NCBI GenBank assembly: GCA_031286615.1
Contig: JAITUA010000020.1
Span: 434,001 to 498,000 of the forward strand
Direction of reading: 5' to 3'
DNA from: Chryseobacterium sp.
GTDB lineage: Bacteria > Bacteroidota > Bacteroidia > Flavobacteriales > Weeksellaceae
Length of the DNA stretch: 64,000 nt
Shown: one piece after another, positions 31,628-39,590 of the stretch
Layout of the letters: each line of letters starts with the position of its first letter
Position numbering within the stretch: position 1 is the stretch's first letter
Program-made: the position numbers and the translations under genes
The notes under the pieces: model-generated
What the model saw: only the letters and a program-made list of their open reading frames with translations
The model's database searches: none
What the model was told of the DNA's origin: nothing

Positions 31628-32077
31628 ATGGAGAAGATTGTATTTGAAAAAAGTGATATCAGAGACTTTGTGAAAACGACTATCGCAGAGAAAATTGAGA
31701 AGCTTAAAAATTTTATCGAATTTACCCTGGAGGCCAGCCGTGACATCAAAAAAACTCCGAAATATGACAGTATGAGAGAAGAGATGCAGGAGGAGATTTA
31801 CCAGATGCAGCGACAGCTGGGAGCTTTGAATGATCTTAAAAGAAACATGGCAAAAGTCCTGAATACTGCTACGGAAAGAGTACAGCTTGGCTCACTGGTC
31901 ATCACCAATAAGGCCCGGTTTTATATATCAGTGTCATTAGGAGAATTCTTTTTTGAAGGAGATCGTTTCTATGCAATCTCCCCCGAAAGTCCCATGGCTA
32001 AAAAAATGATGGGAATGAAGCCAGGCGATGAATTTACTTTAAACAAAATTCATCAAAAGGTTATAGAGGTCTTGTAA
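31628..32077 (+). CDS. GreA/GreB family transcription elongation factor-like protein
   Basis: 149 residues: an N-terminal helical region (residues 1-85, with a second long helix MREEMQEEIYQMQRQLGALNDLKRNMAKVL) and a C-terminal GreA/GreB-C FKBP-like domain (about 90-149, VQLGSLVITNKARFYISV...ISPESPMAKKMMGMKPGDEFTLN). Real Gre factors have an antiparallel coiled coil with Asp/Glu at the tip; the tip acidic pair is not obvious here, so activity on stalled RNA polymerase is uncertain. Proteins of this kind are often mislabelled 3-oxoacyl-ACP synthase in flavobacteria. Confidence 0.8.
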   Translation: MEKIVFEKSDIRDFVKTTIAEKIEKLKNFIEFTLEASRDIKKTPKYDSMREEMQEEIYQMQRQLGALNDLKRNMAKVLNTATERVQLGSLVITNKARFYISVSLGEFFFEGDRFYAISPESPMAKKMMGMKPGDEFTLNKIHQKVIEVL

Positions 32078-32181
32078 AAGTAAAAAGTATTTTTGACAAG
32101 CTTGGATTATCTTTCATCCAATCAAACATTAAACTTCCTTCATTCTGCTTCCTGCTTCCATCTTTTTCGTAATTTTGTTAC

Positions 32182-32691
32182 ATGAATAAAGCATCCATTT
32201 TAAAAGAAATCATAGAGCAAAGAAGAAGTATTTTCCCAAAAGATTATGCAGATACAGAAATATCTCAGGAAGTTTTGGAGGAAATTTTAAATGCTGCTAC
32301 ACTTGCTCCCAATCATAAACGTACAAAACCTTGGCGTTTTAAAATATTCAAAGGTGAAGAGAAAACACATTTGGCCTCAGAAATGCAGGCTATCTATAAA
32401 GCAATTACACCCGAACAGCTTTTTTTAGAAAAAAAATACAATGATATTGGTTTTAAAATCAATAAAGCCAATGTTGTAGTTTCCATTGTTGTCAATTTCA
32501 GCGGAATGGTTCCGGAATGGGAAGAAATAGCGGCGGTTTCAATGGCGGTTCAGAATATGTACCTTACCTGTACAGCAAATAATATTGGCTGCTATTGGAG
32601 CTCTCCCAAAATTGTAGATGAGTTGAAAGATTCTCTTACGATCGAAGAAAACCAGAAGTGTCTGGGACTTTTCTATATGGGAACTGTATAA
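32182..32691 (+). CDS. Nitroreductase family protein
   Basis: 169 residues of an FMN-dependent nitroreductase-like fold. Seen: IIEQRRSIFPKDYADTEISQEVLEEILNAATLAPNHKRTKPWRF (the RRS...F and APN-PWRF FMN contacts) and AVSMAVQNMYLTCTANNIGCYW (dimer helix with the usual Gly). Slightly shorter than the ~185-200 residues of typical members, with a short loop region. Reduces nitroaromatics or quinones in the family; the real substrate is unknown. One nt separates its stop from the next ATG, so the two genes are translated together. Confidence 0.87.
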   Translation: MNKASILKEIIEQRRSIFPKDYADTEISQEVLEEILNAATLAPNHKRTKPWRFKIFKGEEKTHLASEMQAIYKAITPEQLFLEKKYNDIGFKINKANVVVSIVVNFSGMVPEWEEIAAVSMAVQNMYLTCTANNIGCYWSSPKIVDELKDSLTIEENQKCLGLFYMGTV

Positions 32692-32692
32692 T

Positions 32693-33277
32693 ATGAAGAA
32701 TATTTACAAAAATTATAATGAAGAAGATTTGCTGGCTGCTTATCTTTATATGACTGACCATACAGGTAAGATTAACGAAGAAATGCGTGAAGTAATCTGT
32801 CAGAAATTCAATTATGATGAATTTGTAAAGAAAGCAGAGTTCCGAAAAGTTTTAATTAAGGAAAAAGGAAGGATTGCATTTGAGGTTCATAATAGAGTAC
32901 AGAAAGGAGAAGAAATAAATCTTATTGTTGGTAATATTTCTTCAGAAATTATGGAAAGTAGTGAGCTGAAGATCTTTATTCTTGATAAATTTGATCAATT
33001 TTCAAAGGTAAAAGAAAATGATAAAATAGATAAGGAAGTAATTTACAAAAGCCTGTTGGGAATTGTAATAGCTTCTGTTACCGGATTTCTTTTTTTAAGG
33101 GCAATAGTCGCATTTACAGCTGAGTTCTCATTCTTTTTACTGATCCCTGTTTATATCATAAATTATCTTGTGATTTATGGAATTACAGGGAAGACAAGAG
33201 ATAATCTTATTGTATTTCTTGCTGTTTTTATTTCTGTGATTATTTCAACGGTTTTGCCTTTTATCCTGTTTATTTAA
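32693..33277 (+). CDS. Hypothetical membrane protein
   Basis: 194 residues: a soluble, charged N-terminal part (1-115) and three hydrophobic segments at the C-terminus (LLGIVIASVTGFLFLRAIVAF, FFLLIPVYIINYLVIYGI, LIVFLAVFISVIISTVLPFIL). No signal peptide, so the N-terminal part probably faces the cytosol. Start only 1 nt after the nitroreductase stop, implying coupled expression. I recognise no family; the soluble part (YNEEDLLAAYLYMTDHTGKIN) may be an all-helical domain. Confidence 0.65.
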   Translation: MKNIYKNYNEEDLLAAYLYMTDHTGKINEEMREVICQKFNYDEFVKKAEFRKVLIKEKGRIAFEVHNRVQKGEEINLIVGNISSEIMESSELKIFILDKFDQFSKVKENDKIDKEVIYKSLLGIVIASVTGFLFLRAIVAFTAEFSFFLLIPVYIINYLVIYGITGKTRDNLIVFLAVFISVIISTVLPFILFI

Positions 33278-33328
33278 AAAAAACATAAAATATATTGGTT
33301 TCAAATCACCTAATTGAAAAATTTATTT

Positions 33329-33336
33329 TATCTTTG
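33329..33336 (+). promoter_or_regulatory. -7 promoter element of rpsP-rimM
   Basis: TATCTTTG, an exact TAnnTTTG, 49 nt before the rpsP ATG. A TTG at 33314-33316 is closer than the usual spacing, so the -33 box is uncertain. Confidence 0.6.
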
Positions 33337-33384
33337 CACTCTTAAATATTTAACTGGGACGAGTTCCCGTAAAATTCAAACATT

Positions 33385-33951
33385 ATGTCAGTAAAAATCA
33401 GATTACAAAGACACGGTAAAAAAGGAAAACCTTTTTTCCACATCGTGGTTGCAGATTCTAGAGCTAGAAGAGATGGTAGATTCATCGAAAAACTAGGAAC
33501 TTACAACCCAATTACTAACCCGGCAACTATCGAATTGAACGTTGATTCCGCTGTACAGTGGTTAAACAACGGTGCTCAGCCTACTGATACTGCTAGAGCT
33601 ATTTTATCTTACAAAGGTGCTCTTTACAAAAAACACTTACAAGGTGGTGTAGCTAAAGGTGCTTTTGACGAAGCTGAAGCTGAAAAAAGATTCAATGCTT
33701 GGGTAGAAGCTAAAGATTCTAAAGTACAAGGTAAAGTAGAAGGTTTAGCAACTGCTAAAGCTGATGCTAAGAAAGCTGCTTTAGAAGCTGAAGTAAAAGT
33801 AAACGAAGCTAGAGTTGCTGCTGCTGCACAAGCTGAAGCTGAAGCTAAAGCTGCTGAAGAAGCTGCTAACGCACCTGCTGAAGAAGTTGTTGCTGAAGCT
33901 ACAGAAGGAGAAGCTCCTGCTGCTGAAACTGAAGAAAACACTGAAGCTTAA
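33385..33951 (+). CDS. rpsP: 30S ribosomal protein S16, C-terminally extended
   Basis: 188 residues. The first ~85 are the conserved S16 core (SVKIRLQRHGKKGKPFFHIVVADSRARRDGRFIEKLGTYNP). The remaining ~100 residues are an Ala/Glu/Lys-rich helical tail ending EAPAAETEENTEA, absent from E. coli S16 (82 residues) but typical of Bacteroidota, as far as I know. Encoded just upstream of rimM, the usual partner in the rpsP-rimM-trmD-rplS region; trmD and rplS are not next here. The codons of the tail are very repetitive (GCT GAA). Confidence 0.95.
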   Translation: MSVKIRLQRHGKKGKPFFHIVVADSRARRDGRFIEKLGTYNPITNPATIELNVDSAVQWLNNGAQPTDTARAILSYKGALYKKHLQGGVAKGAFDEAEAEKRFNAWVEAKDSKVQGKVEGLATAKADAKKAALEAEVKVNEARVAAAAQAEAEAKAAEEAANAPAEEVVAEATEGEAPAAETEENTEA

Positions 33952-33965
33952 GAACAAACCCTGTT

Positions 33966-34508
33966 ATGCGTAAAGAAGATTGCTATTTTTTAGGAAAAAT
34001 CACACGCAGACATGGACTTGCGGGTAACGTAATCCTTAAATTGGATACCGATCAACCCGAGCTTTACAATAAATTGGAATCAATATTCGTTGAAATCAAC
34101 GGATTATTGGTTCCATTTTTTATTGAAAGATCATCATGGAGCAAACTTGATGCTCTGAATCTTGCATTCAAAAACTCTTCTGAGGCTATGGTAGACCAGG
34201 TACTGGGTAAAAATGTTTACCTTCCGCTTGCTTCACTGCCTAAACTTTCGGGAAAACAATTCTACTATCACGAGATCATCGGGTTTGAAATCTTTGATCA
34301 GAATGATAACAACTGTGGAGTGATCAGGTCTGTAAATGATCAGACGGCGCAGGTGTATTTCATTACCAATCTGGATGGAAAAGAAGTGGTTATTCCTATG
34401 ATCAAAGACTGGATTCTTGAAGTTGACAGAGACGAAAGAATAATCAAAATGGAACTTCCTGAAGGTCTTATTGATGTTTTTCTGGTTCCTTCCAAGAAAG
34501 ACGAATAG
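33966..34508 (+). CDS. rimM: 16S rRNA processing protein RimM
   Basis: 180 residues with the two-barrel RimM layout: N-terminal FLGKITRRHGLAGNVILKLDTDQP (the GxI-x-x-x-xGxxG motif) and the C-terminal PRC-barrel region GFEIFDQNDNNCGVIRSVND...VVIPMIKDWILEVDRDERIIKMELPEGL, the latter matching the invariant IP-x-x-x-x-x-x-x-D ending. It binds S19/S13 to help mature the 30S head. It starts 14 nt after rpsP. After the stop (34509-34709) there is no gene. Confidence 0.93.
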   Translation: MRKEDCYFLGKITRRHGLAGNVILKLDTDQPELYNKLESIFVEINGLLVPFFIERSSWSKLDALNLAFKNSSEAMVDQVLGKNVYLPLASLPKLSGKQFYYHEIIGFEIFDQNDNNCGVIRSVNDQTAQVYFITNLDGKEVVIPMIKDWILEVDRDERIIKMELPEGLIDVFLVPSKKDE

Positions 34509-34551
34509 TTTTACAATAAGCTATTCTTTCTCACTTTTCTACATTACTATT

Positions 34552-34581
34552 ATTTCATTACTGATTACTCATTACCCATTT
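34552..34581. repeat. Family D repeat (TTACTCATTACCCATT)
   Basis: Contains CATTACTGATTACTCATTAC followed by CCATT. The CATTACCCATT core reappears at 61803-61813 and, inverted, at 61775-61785. It lies in the gap after rimM and before the convergent AraC gene. Confidence 0.4.
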
Positions 34582-34709
34582 TCAAAGCGGGTAAAAGATA
34601 TGCCTGTACCATTTTTTCAACTTGTGAGTGGGCGTAATTATTTAAAGTAATAAACTTCTTCATGGTAAATAGAATGAAATTAACATTGCTATTTTATTTG
34701 TGATATATT

Positions 34710-35624
34710 CTAATTGAACAGCTTTCTAAATTCTCCGGGAGACTGATTTGTCTTTTGTTTAAAGAGTTTACTGAAAGATTGTGGGTGTTCAAATCCCAAT
34801 TCATAGGCAATTTCGCTTACAGATAAACTTGTGGTGCTCAAACGTTCTTTAGCAGAATCAATCAATTTATTCTGAATATGCTGCTGGGTATTTTGCTGTG
34901 TGTGTAAGCGAAGTAAAGTTCCGAGATAATTGGGTGAAATATTCATTTGCTCAGCTATTGTTTTTACTGAAGGAATTCCGGTTTCAAGAAGATTTCCACT
35001 TTCGAAATATAAGGAAAGAATGTCTTCAAACTTATGCAGTAATTCATGACTTGATTTTTTTCTGGTGAAAAACTGCCGTTCATAAAAACGTTCAGAATAT
35101 ATCAGTAACAATTCAATCTGTGAAATAATAAGTTCCTGAGTAAATTTATCTGTGTTTGCCTGGTATTCACGTTCAATATTTTTAAGAATACCAACTATAA
35201 TTTTCTCTTCTTTATCGGAAAGAAAAAGAGCTTCTTTTACCTGGTAACTGAAGAAGTCATAAGACTTCATTTTCTTTGTTAATGGAGTATTCCACAGAAA
35301 ATCAGGATGAATCAACAATAAAAATCCTGTAGGTTCTACTTCAACGTCCTGTCTTATTTCCAGGCTTAAAAACTGTTGGGGAGAAACAAAGCATAATACA
35401 CCAGAATCAAAATCATATTGCTGCTGACCGTAATTAAACTTTGGATTGACATTTTTTTTAAGGCCAATTGAATAAAAATTCTGTATCCACTTCAATTCAT
35501 TATCATCCACTACATACCGGACTTTGCTGTAGTCTATCAAACTGATCAGTGGATGCTCAGGATTTGGAAGACTACAGAAAGCATGAAAATCTGAAATAGA
35601 ATTAAAACGAACAGGCTGTTTCAT
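34710..35624 (-). CDS. AraC family transcriptional regulator
   Basis: 304 residues from the ATG at 35624 (MKQPVRFNSI); 16 upstream in-frame codons are hydrophobic and do not look native. The N-terminal 180 residues are a sensor/dimerisation part of the common flavobacterial type (CSLPNPEHPLISLIDYSKVRY), and the C-terminal double HTH is at about 205-302, with GFEHPQSFSKLFKQKTNQSPGEFR as second HTH. Convergent order on the minus strand: SDR gene upstream, this gene downstream after 166 nt. This pair is common; the regulator likely controls the SDR gene through the direct repeats upstream of it. Confidence 0.9.
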   Translation of the reverse strand: MKQPVRFNSISDFHAFCSLPNPEHPLISLIDYSKVRYVVDDNELKWIQNFYSIGLKKNVNPKFNYGQQQYDFDSGVLCFVSPQQFLSLEIRQDVEVEPTGFLLLIHPDFLWNTPLTKKMKSYDFFSYQVKEALFLSDKEEKIIVGILKNIEREYQANTDKFTQELIISQIELLLIYSERFYERQFFTRKKSSHELLHKFEDILSLYFESGNLLETGIPSVKTIAEQMNISPNYLGTLLRLHTQQNTQQHIQNKLIDSAKERLSTTSLSVSEIAYELGFEHPQSFSKLFKQKTNQSPGEFRKLFN

Positions 35625-35672
35625 AATAGCGAAGTTAAGTGTTTTTATAAAAAGTATAATGCATGATATCAT

Positions 35673-35782
35673 AAAGCCTTCGGCTCCGGTCAGGCTGACT
35701 TCTAAAGCTTTATATTTAATTCATCCGATTAAATTAAAATAGTAAGTATTAGGAATGTCATCCTGAGCGGAGCCGAAGGATA
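35673..35782. repeat. Family B inverted pair (REPIN-like)
   Basis: CTTCGGCTCCGGTCAGGCTG (35679-35698) and an inverted copy GTCATCCTGAGCGGAGCCGA (35758-35777) enclose about 59 nt, in the gap between the SDR and AraC genes. On one strand, core GTCAGCCTGACCGGAGCCGA compares to GTCATCCTGAGCGGAGCCGA with 2 mismatches. Related to the arms around the GIY-YIG gene and to the element inside the M3 peptidase gene. Confidence 0.7.
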
Positions 35783-35790
35783 GTATCAAA

Positions 35791-36630
35791 TTAAATCGCA
35801 GTAGAAACAGTAAGGCTTTCCCATTTCTCAGCATCTTTCTTTAAGATATCAATCTTATTATTCAGAAACTCCAGAGTTCCTACTCCCAATAATAAATGTA
35901 CCGGTGGATTTTTCTCTTTACTGATCTGAATCAGTACATCAGCTGCTTTTTCTGGATCATTAGGCTGATTTCCGTTGATGTCATTAAGATGAGCCTGTTC
36001 AGAATTTCTTGCCGCTTCATAAGCCTGAATAGGATTGGAAGGGGTTTTCACAGAATCTTTAGTCAAAAAATCTGTACGGAAATATCCGGGATATACTACA
36101 GTAGCATGAATTCCGAAATCTTTTACTTCTTCAGCTAGAGCTTCAGTAAATCCGGCAACAGCAAATTTTGTTGAACAGTAAATTCCCCAACCCGGAAAAT
36201 TAGCAGAATATCCGCCAACGGAAGAAATATTGAAGATGTTTCCAGACCTTTGCTCACGGAGATAAGGCATTGCATTTCTGATTACATTTAAGGTTCCGAA
36301 AACATTCACCGCATAATTTTCTCTTGCCTCTTCATCCGTAAGTTCCTCCAGTGTTCCGATTTGTCCATAACCTGCATTATTGACCACTACATCAATTTTT
36401 CTGAAATGCTCAACCGTTTTTGCAATGGCAGATTTTATATCATTATTGTCTGTGATGTTTACGCTAAGCGGAAGGAAGTTTTCAGAAGTTTCTCCGATGG
36501 TCGAGATCAGGGAATCAACGGTACGGCTTGTTGCAGCAACCTGAAATCCTTCGGATAATAATTTTTTTACCAACTCGAATCCTAAGCCTTTTGAAGCTCC
36601 TGTCACGAACCATACTTTTTTTGTTTCCAT
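35791..36630 (-). CDS. Short-chain dehydrogenase/reductase (SDR)
   Basis: 279 residues of a classical SDR. Cofactor loop TGASKGLGFELVKKL (residues 10-24), NNAGYG (86-91), catalytic Ser in FNISSVGGYSAN and Tyr-x-x-x-Lys in GIYCSTKFAVAGF. The basic residues after strand 2 (ATSRTVDSL) suggest NADP(H). Typical of the flavobacterial SDR that is regulated by an adjacent AraC protein; the physiological substrate is unknown. Upstream region carries two 13-nt direct repeats (36691-36724) spaced like an AraC-type operator. Confidence 0.9.
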   Translation of the reverse strand: METKKVWFVTGASKGLGFELVKKLLSEGFQVAATSRTVDSLISTIGETSENFLPLSVNITDNNDIKSAIAKTVEHFRKIDVVVNNAGYGQIGTLEELTDEEARENYAVNVFGTLNVIRNAMPYLREQRSGNIFNISSVGGYSANFPGWGIYCSTKFAVAGFTEALAEEVKDFGIHATVVYPGYFRTDFLTKDSVKTPSNPIQAYEAARNSEQAHLNDINGNQPNDPEKAADVLIQISKEKNPPVHLLLGVGTLEFLNNKIDILKKDAEKWESLTVSTAI

Positions 36631-36662
36631 TTTTAAATATTTTTTTTGTTTAAATGATGGTA

Positions 36663-36724
36663 CAAAGATGAAAAGTTACGGAAGGGAAAATGTATCCAAA
36701 TCGGGGAATGATGTATCCAAATCG
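36663..36724 (-). promoter_or_regulatory. AraC-type direct-repeat operator and -7 box upstream of the SDR gene
   Basis: TGTATCCAAATCG occurs twice, at 36691-36703 and 36712-36724, with an exact period of 21 nt (two helical turns). On the minus strand the -7-like box CATCTTTG (36663-36670) lies just downstream, giving an activator-binding geometry. Confidence 0.65.
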
Positions 36725-36840
36725 TGAATGATGCTATTTCAGGATGAAGAATCTCAAATACACAAATAAGATTCTTCCTTCGTCAGAATGATAAAAGGCA
36801 AATAATTTTGACTTTCAGGCAACCTTCTTTTGAACAAATT

Positions 36841-37232
36841 TTAATAATTTTTCAGAAGGTTTCTGTATTTCAATGGTGTAATTCCAATATTTTCTTTAAA
36901 ACATCGGGTAAAATGACTCTGATCTGAAAAGCCGCATTCTATGGCAATATCCTTTAAAGAATGGGGTAAAGTCAGCAATTCAAGTGATTTGTTAAGTTTT
37001 AATTTTCTGAGATATTCACCAAGATTGCAATGGAAGTATTTATGAAAATCTCTGCTGAGATGAATAGGATGAATATTCAATGTTTTGGAAAGTTCTGTAA
37101 GATTCAGGCTTTCTGTAAAGCTTTCATGTAAAATTTCATTGATCTGACTTACCCAGACAGGTTTTCTATCAATACTTTCCTTCTGATGAGTCAATTGACT
37201 CCAAAATATTCGCCTTTACGAAGAGCATTCAT
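36841..37232 (-). pseudogene. Decayed AraC family regulator (N-terminal domain lost)
   Basis: From the ATG at 37232 the frame reads MNALRKGEYFGVN and hits TGA at 37191-37193. One base off, a frame opening with TTG at 37194 continues as 117 residues that are just the C-terminal AraC double HTH (SLNLTELSKTLNIHPIHLSRDFHKYF and GFSDQSHFTRCFKENIGITPLKYR). The N-terminal remnant matches the usual first residues of full-length flavobacterial AraC proteins (LKKGEYFG), so roughly 100 sensor codons between are gone and the join is out of frame. The ATG overlaps the stop of the upstream gene (ATGA), showing the old coupling. Expression of the isolated HTH from TTG is possible but unproven. Confidence 0.75.
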
Positions 37233-38158
37233 GATAAATTTTGTTTTAATCGGTCAATCTGTTCATACATTTTATTAAAGAACATTTTCCTTTCGCGGTT
37301 TCCGGATTCGTTCAGTGATCTGGAGTTCTTGATCTGATGGTCAAAATAGCTCAGAGAATCTTCACAGGTGATTTTATCATTGGTCATCATATATCCAAAC
37401 ATGCTGAAAGGAACGAAAAAGGAACATTGCTGCTCATTTTTGAATAAAATACTGTTGTTTAAAATTACTAAATCATTGACATATATCTGAAAATTAGTTT
37501 TTTCCAGTGTTTTAATTTCCAGGCCTTCCAGTAATTTTTTTAGATCATCAAGAATAAGATCCACATCATTTTTCTTCAACAGCCCCATTTCATAATAGAA
37601 AGAAATTTGTCTCAAGGCACTCATAATGGTGGTGTCGTTCCAGATTTCGGTTACGTTTTGTTTATCATAAAGATCTTTCAGCATGTCATTTTTTACTGAA
37701 TGATATTCCATATTAAACTCATGAAAAGGACTTAAAAACTTGTCCTGATTCAGTAAATTCATCCAGACATAAAATTTGAAACGGGATAACATTGAATCTG
37801 AAATGGTATAAAAAAACGGGATGTCTTTTGCGGAATAAAATACTTTAGAATTGGTGAGATCCTGAAAAACGTTTAAAATTTTCAATGAGTTTTCAAAATA
37901 GTTTAAAAGGTCTTCGGTGGTTCTTACCGGCTGTGTTCTTTTGACAACCAATTGATTTTCTGTTCCCAGAAACTGATCCAATGAGATCTGATAGTATCTG
38001 GCCAGTTCAAGCGCTTCCTCAAAGCTGAACTTCGCTTTCAAAGAAGTTCTTCTGTGAGCCGCATCATAACTGATATTAAGAATGTTGGCAATCTCATCAT
38101 TTAAAGACTTTTCCCCGATTTTTCTTCGGATTTCCTTCAATAGAGCTTCCTGATGCAT
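37229..38158 (-). CDS. Helix-turn-helix domain protein, unknown regulator type
   Basis: 309 residues. The first ~70 residues look like a helix-turn-helix/BetR-like DNA-binding domain (KEIRRKIGEKSLNDEIANILNISYDAAHRRTSLKAKFSFEEALELARYYQISLDQFL). The rest is helical with aromatic residues (FYVWMNLLNQDKFLSPFHEFN) and no recognised family. The same layout is common in flavobacterial regulators next to secreted proteins. Its stop overlaps the decayed AraC gene. No signal peptide. Confidence 0.72.
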   Translation of the reverse strand: MHQEALLKEIRRKIGEKSLNDEIANILNISYDAAHRRTSLKAKFSFEEALELARYYQISLDQFLGTENQLVVKRTQPVRTTEDLLNYFENSLKILNVFQDLTNSKVFYSAKDIPFFYTISDSMLSRFKFYVWMNLLNQDKFLSPFHEFNMEYHSVKNDMLKDLYDKQNVTEIWNDTTIMSALRQISFYYEMGLLKKNDVDLILDDLKKLLEGLEIKTLEKTNFQIYVNDLVILNNSILFKNEQQCSFFVPFSMFGYMMTNDKITCEDSLSYFDHQIKNSRSLNESGNRERKMFFNKMYEQIDRLKQNLS

Positions 38159-38219
38159 AGTTTTGTGATTTTCACAAATGTAGCATTTTTTGTGGAAAGA
38201 GTTTTTGATTTTCTGTTTA

Positions 38220-38362
38220 GAAGGCGGAAGCTTGAAACTGGAAGAAGAGAAGTGTTGATAGTCGAAAGAATCAATAACAATTTAAAAGTAATTGGAATAT
38301 AATCACTATCCTCATGGATCACTCAAAGTAACTTCGAACCACCTTCTTCCGGCTTCCAGCTC
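38220..38362. repeat. Family C inverted pair
   Basis: AGCTTGAAACTGGAAGAAGA (38229-38248) and an inverted copy CTTCTTCCGGCTTCCAGCTC (38343-38362; reads GAGCTGGAAGCCGGAAGAAG) lie about 95 nt apart, in the gap between the HTH gene and the divergent LA_2272-like gene. Like the pair near tyrS, it makes a long potential hairpin. The rest of 38159-38468 shows no gene. Confidence 0.55.
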
Positions 38363-38468
38363 ATATTTTGTGATTTTCGCAAACAGAATGTTTTTTTTAA
38401 TTTTTTTTCACATTCGGAACTGTGCTTTCTGCTGATAATTTTGAAATGTAATTTTAAAATAATGCGTT

Positions 38469-39107
38469 ATGAAAACACGAATTTTATTTGCAGCAGTTCT
38501 TTTATTCAATAGTCTGGTTTATGCATCAGACCGATTAAAAGCAGATTCTTTGAAACCGAGATTTATCGCAGCTTCTCCCTCAAAGAATGTCAGAAATGTC
38601 AACGGAATTTTATTGAAATACTATGATAAGGAAGATCATTTTAAGCCTAAAAAAGTAAACGGATTGGGAATGGGATTCAATTTTCTGGGTATTTTTCTTC
38701 CTCCGTTGATGCTTTTTAATCTACAACTACCAGGTAATAATGATTATGTAGTAATTCCCCGTGAAAAGATGAATACGATCAACGGACTTCAATTGTCTCT
38801 GATCAATATGGAACCTACCGTTACAAATGGTCTGGAGATCAATGTTTCTAGTAATATCAATACGTATGCGGTGACCAACGGAGTGTCTGTCTCACCATTT
38901 TTTAATCTGCATCATGAGATGAAAGGAGTTTCTGTAGCGCCATTGGCTAATGTAGGCCAGAAATGCAGAGGAATACAGATAGGATTGTATAATAAATGTG
39001 AGGATTTCAGGGGAATACAGATCGGCGGATGGAATGAAAACGGAAAGAGAAAATTTCCTCTGATCAACTGGAATTTTAAGAAACAAAAAACCAATAAGAC
39101 GTTATGA
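38469..39107 (+). CDS. Secreted protein with LA_2272-like surface repeats
   Basis: 212 residues with a signal peptide (ILFAAVLLFNSLVYA). The C-terminal half contains repeats of the type NGLQLSLINMEP, NGLEINVSSNINTYAVTNGVSVSPFFNL, KGVSVAPLANVGQKCRGIQIGLYNKCEDFRGIQIGGWN, matching the G-x-x-x-G/S-LYN style of the LA_2272 repeat family, predicted beta-rich and surface-exposed. The stop overlaps the next start by 4 nt (ATGA), so these two genes are translated together. Function unknown. Confidence 0.75.
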   Translation: MKTRILFAAVLLFNSLVYASDRLKADSLKPRFIAASPSKNVRNVNGILLKYYDKEDHFKPKKVNGLGMGFNFLGIFLPPLMLFNLQLPGNNDYVVIPREKMNTINGLQLSLINMEPTVTNGLEINVSSNINTYAVTNGVSVSPFFNLHHEMKGVSVAPLANVGQKCRGIQIGLYNKCEDFRGIQIGGWNENGKRKFPLINWNFKKQKTNKTL

Positions 39108-39568
39108 AAAAGTTTGTTGTAATCACCGCAATATTTCTTTGTGGCTTTCTGAAAGCTCAACTTGAAGAAATCAAGGAGAAAAAATGGCTAGTCATTCTTG
39201 CCAGTACAAGAATTGAAGGAACTTCACTGGATAATAAGGCATTTCTGTCAATAGGAACAAAACTTACAGATGGTGATAGGAATTATTACAGCTTAAGAGG
39301 CCACTTTAACTGGTGGGACGAAAGAAGGTTGCTGGTGATTCCAGAATTTGATTATTTCAGAAAAGTTGTTTCCTTTGAGGATGGGATAGAAATATCAGCC
39401 TTATATGCAGGTGTGGGAGTTTCACCTTATGCTGTTTCGCCTAAAGCCGGGATCAATTTTTACCATTTCTTTTGTGCAGAATTTGGGTACAACTTTGAAT
39501 ATAATACCTATAAGCCTTTTCCTATTAAAGGATTCCGTTATGGTATGGGAATTAATCTTGTCTTTTAA
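39104..39568 (+). CDS. Hypothetical outer-membrane-type protein
   Basis: 154 residues, signal peptide MKKFVVITAIFLCGFLKA, then alternating hydrophobic/polar strands (LLVIPEFDYFRKVV, ISALYAGVGVSPYAV, FFCAEFGYNFEYNTY, FRYGMGINLVF) ending in Phe, the classic last residue of a beta-barrel protein recognised by BamA. At this size it would be an 8-stranded barrel. Coupled to the preceding LA_2272-like gene. No family recognised with certainty. Confidence 0.7.
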   Translation: MKKFVVITAIFLCGFLKAQLEEIKEKKWLVILASTRIEGTSLDNKAFLSIGTKLTDGDRNYYSLRGHFNWWDERRLLVIPEFDYFRKVVSFEDGIEISALYAGVGVSPYAVSPKAGINFYHFFCAEFGYNFEYNTYKPFPIKGFRYGMGINLVF

Positions 39569-39590
39569 ATAATTATAAAACTATTCAATC

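Noticed and set aside
33624-33941. Minus-strand Ser/Ala-rich ORF over the rpsP tail
   Set aside because: Low-complexity shadow of the GCT-GAA repeats in S16; no start context or family.
36841-37194. A normal, short AraC regulator starting at TTG 37194
   Set aside because: A truncated, out-of-frame AraC N-terminus (MNALRKGEYFG) is present right upstream with an ATGA overlap to the neighbouring gene, so decay is the better reading. It is listed as a pseudogene.
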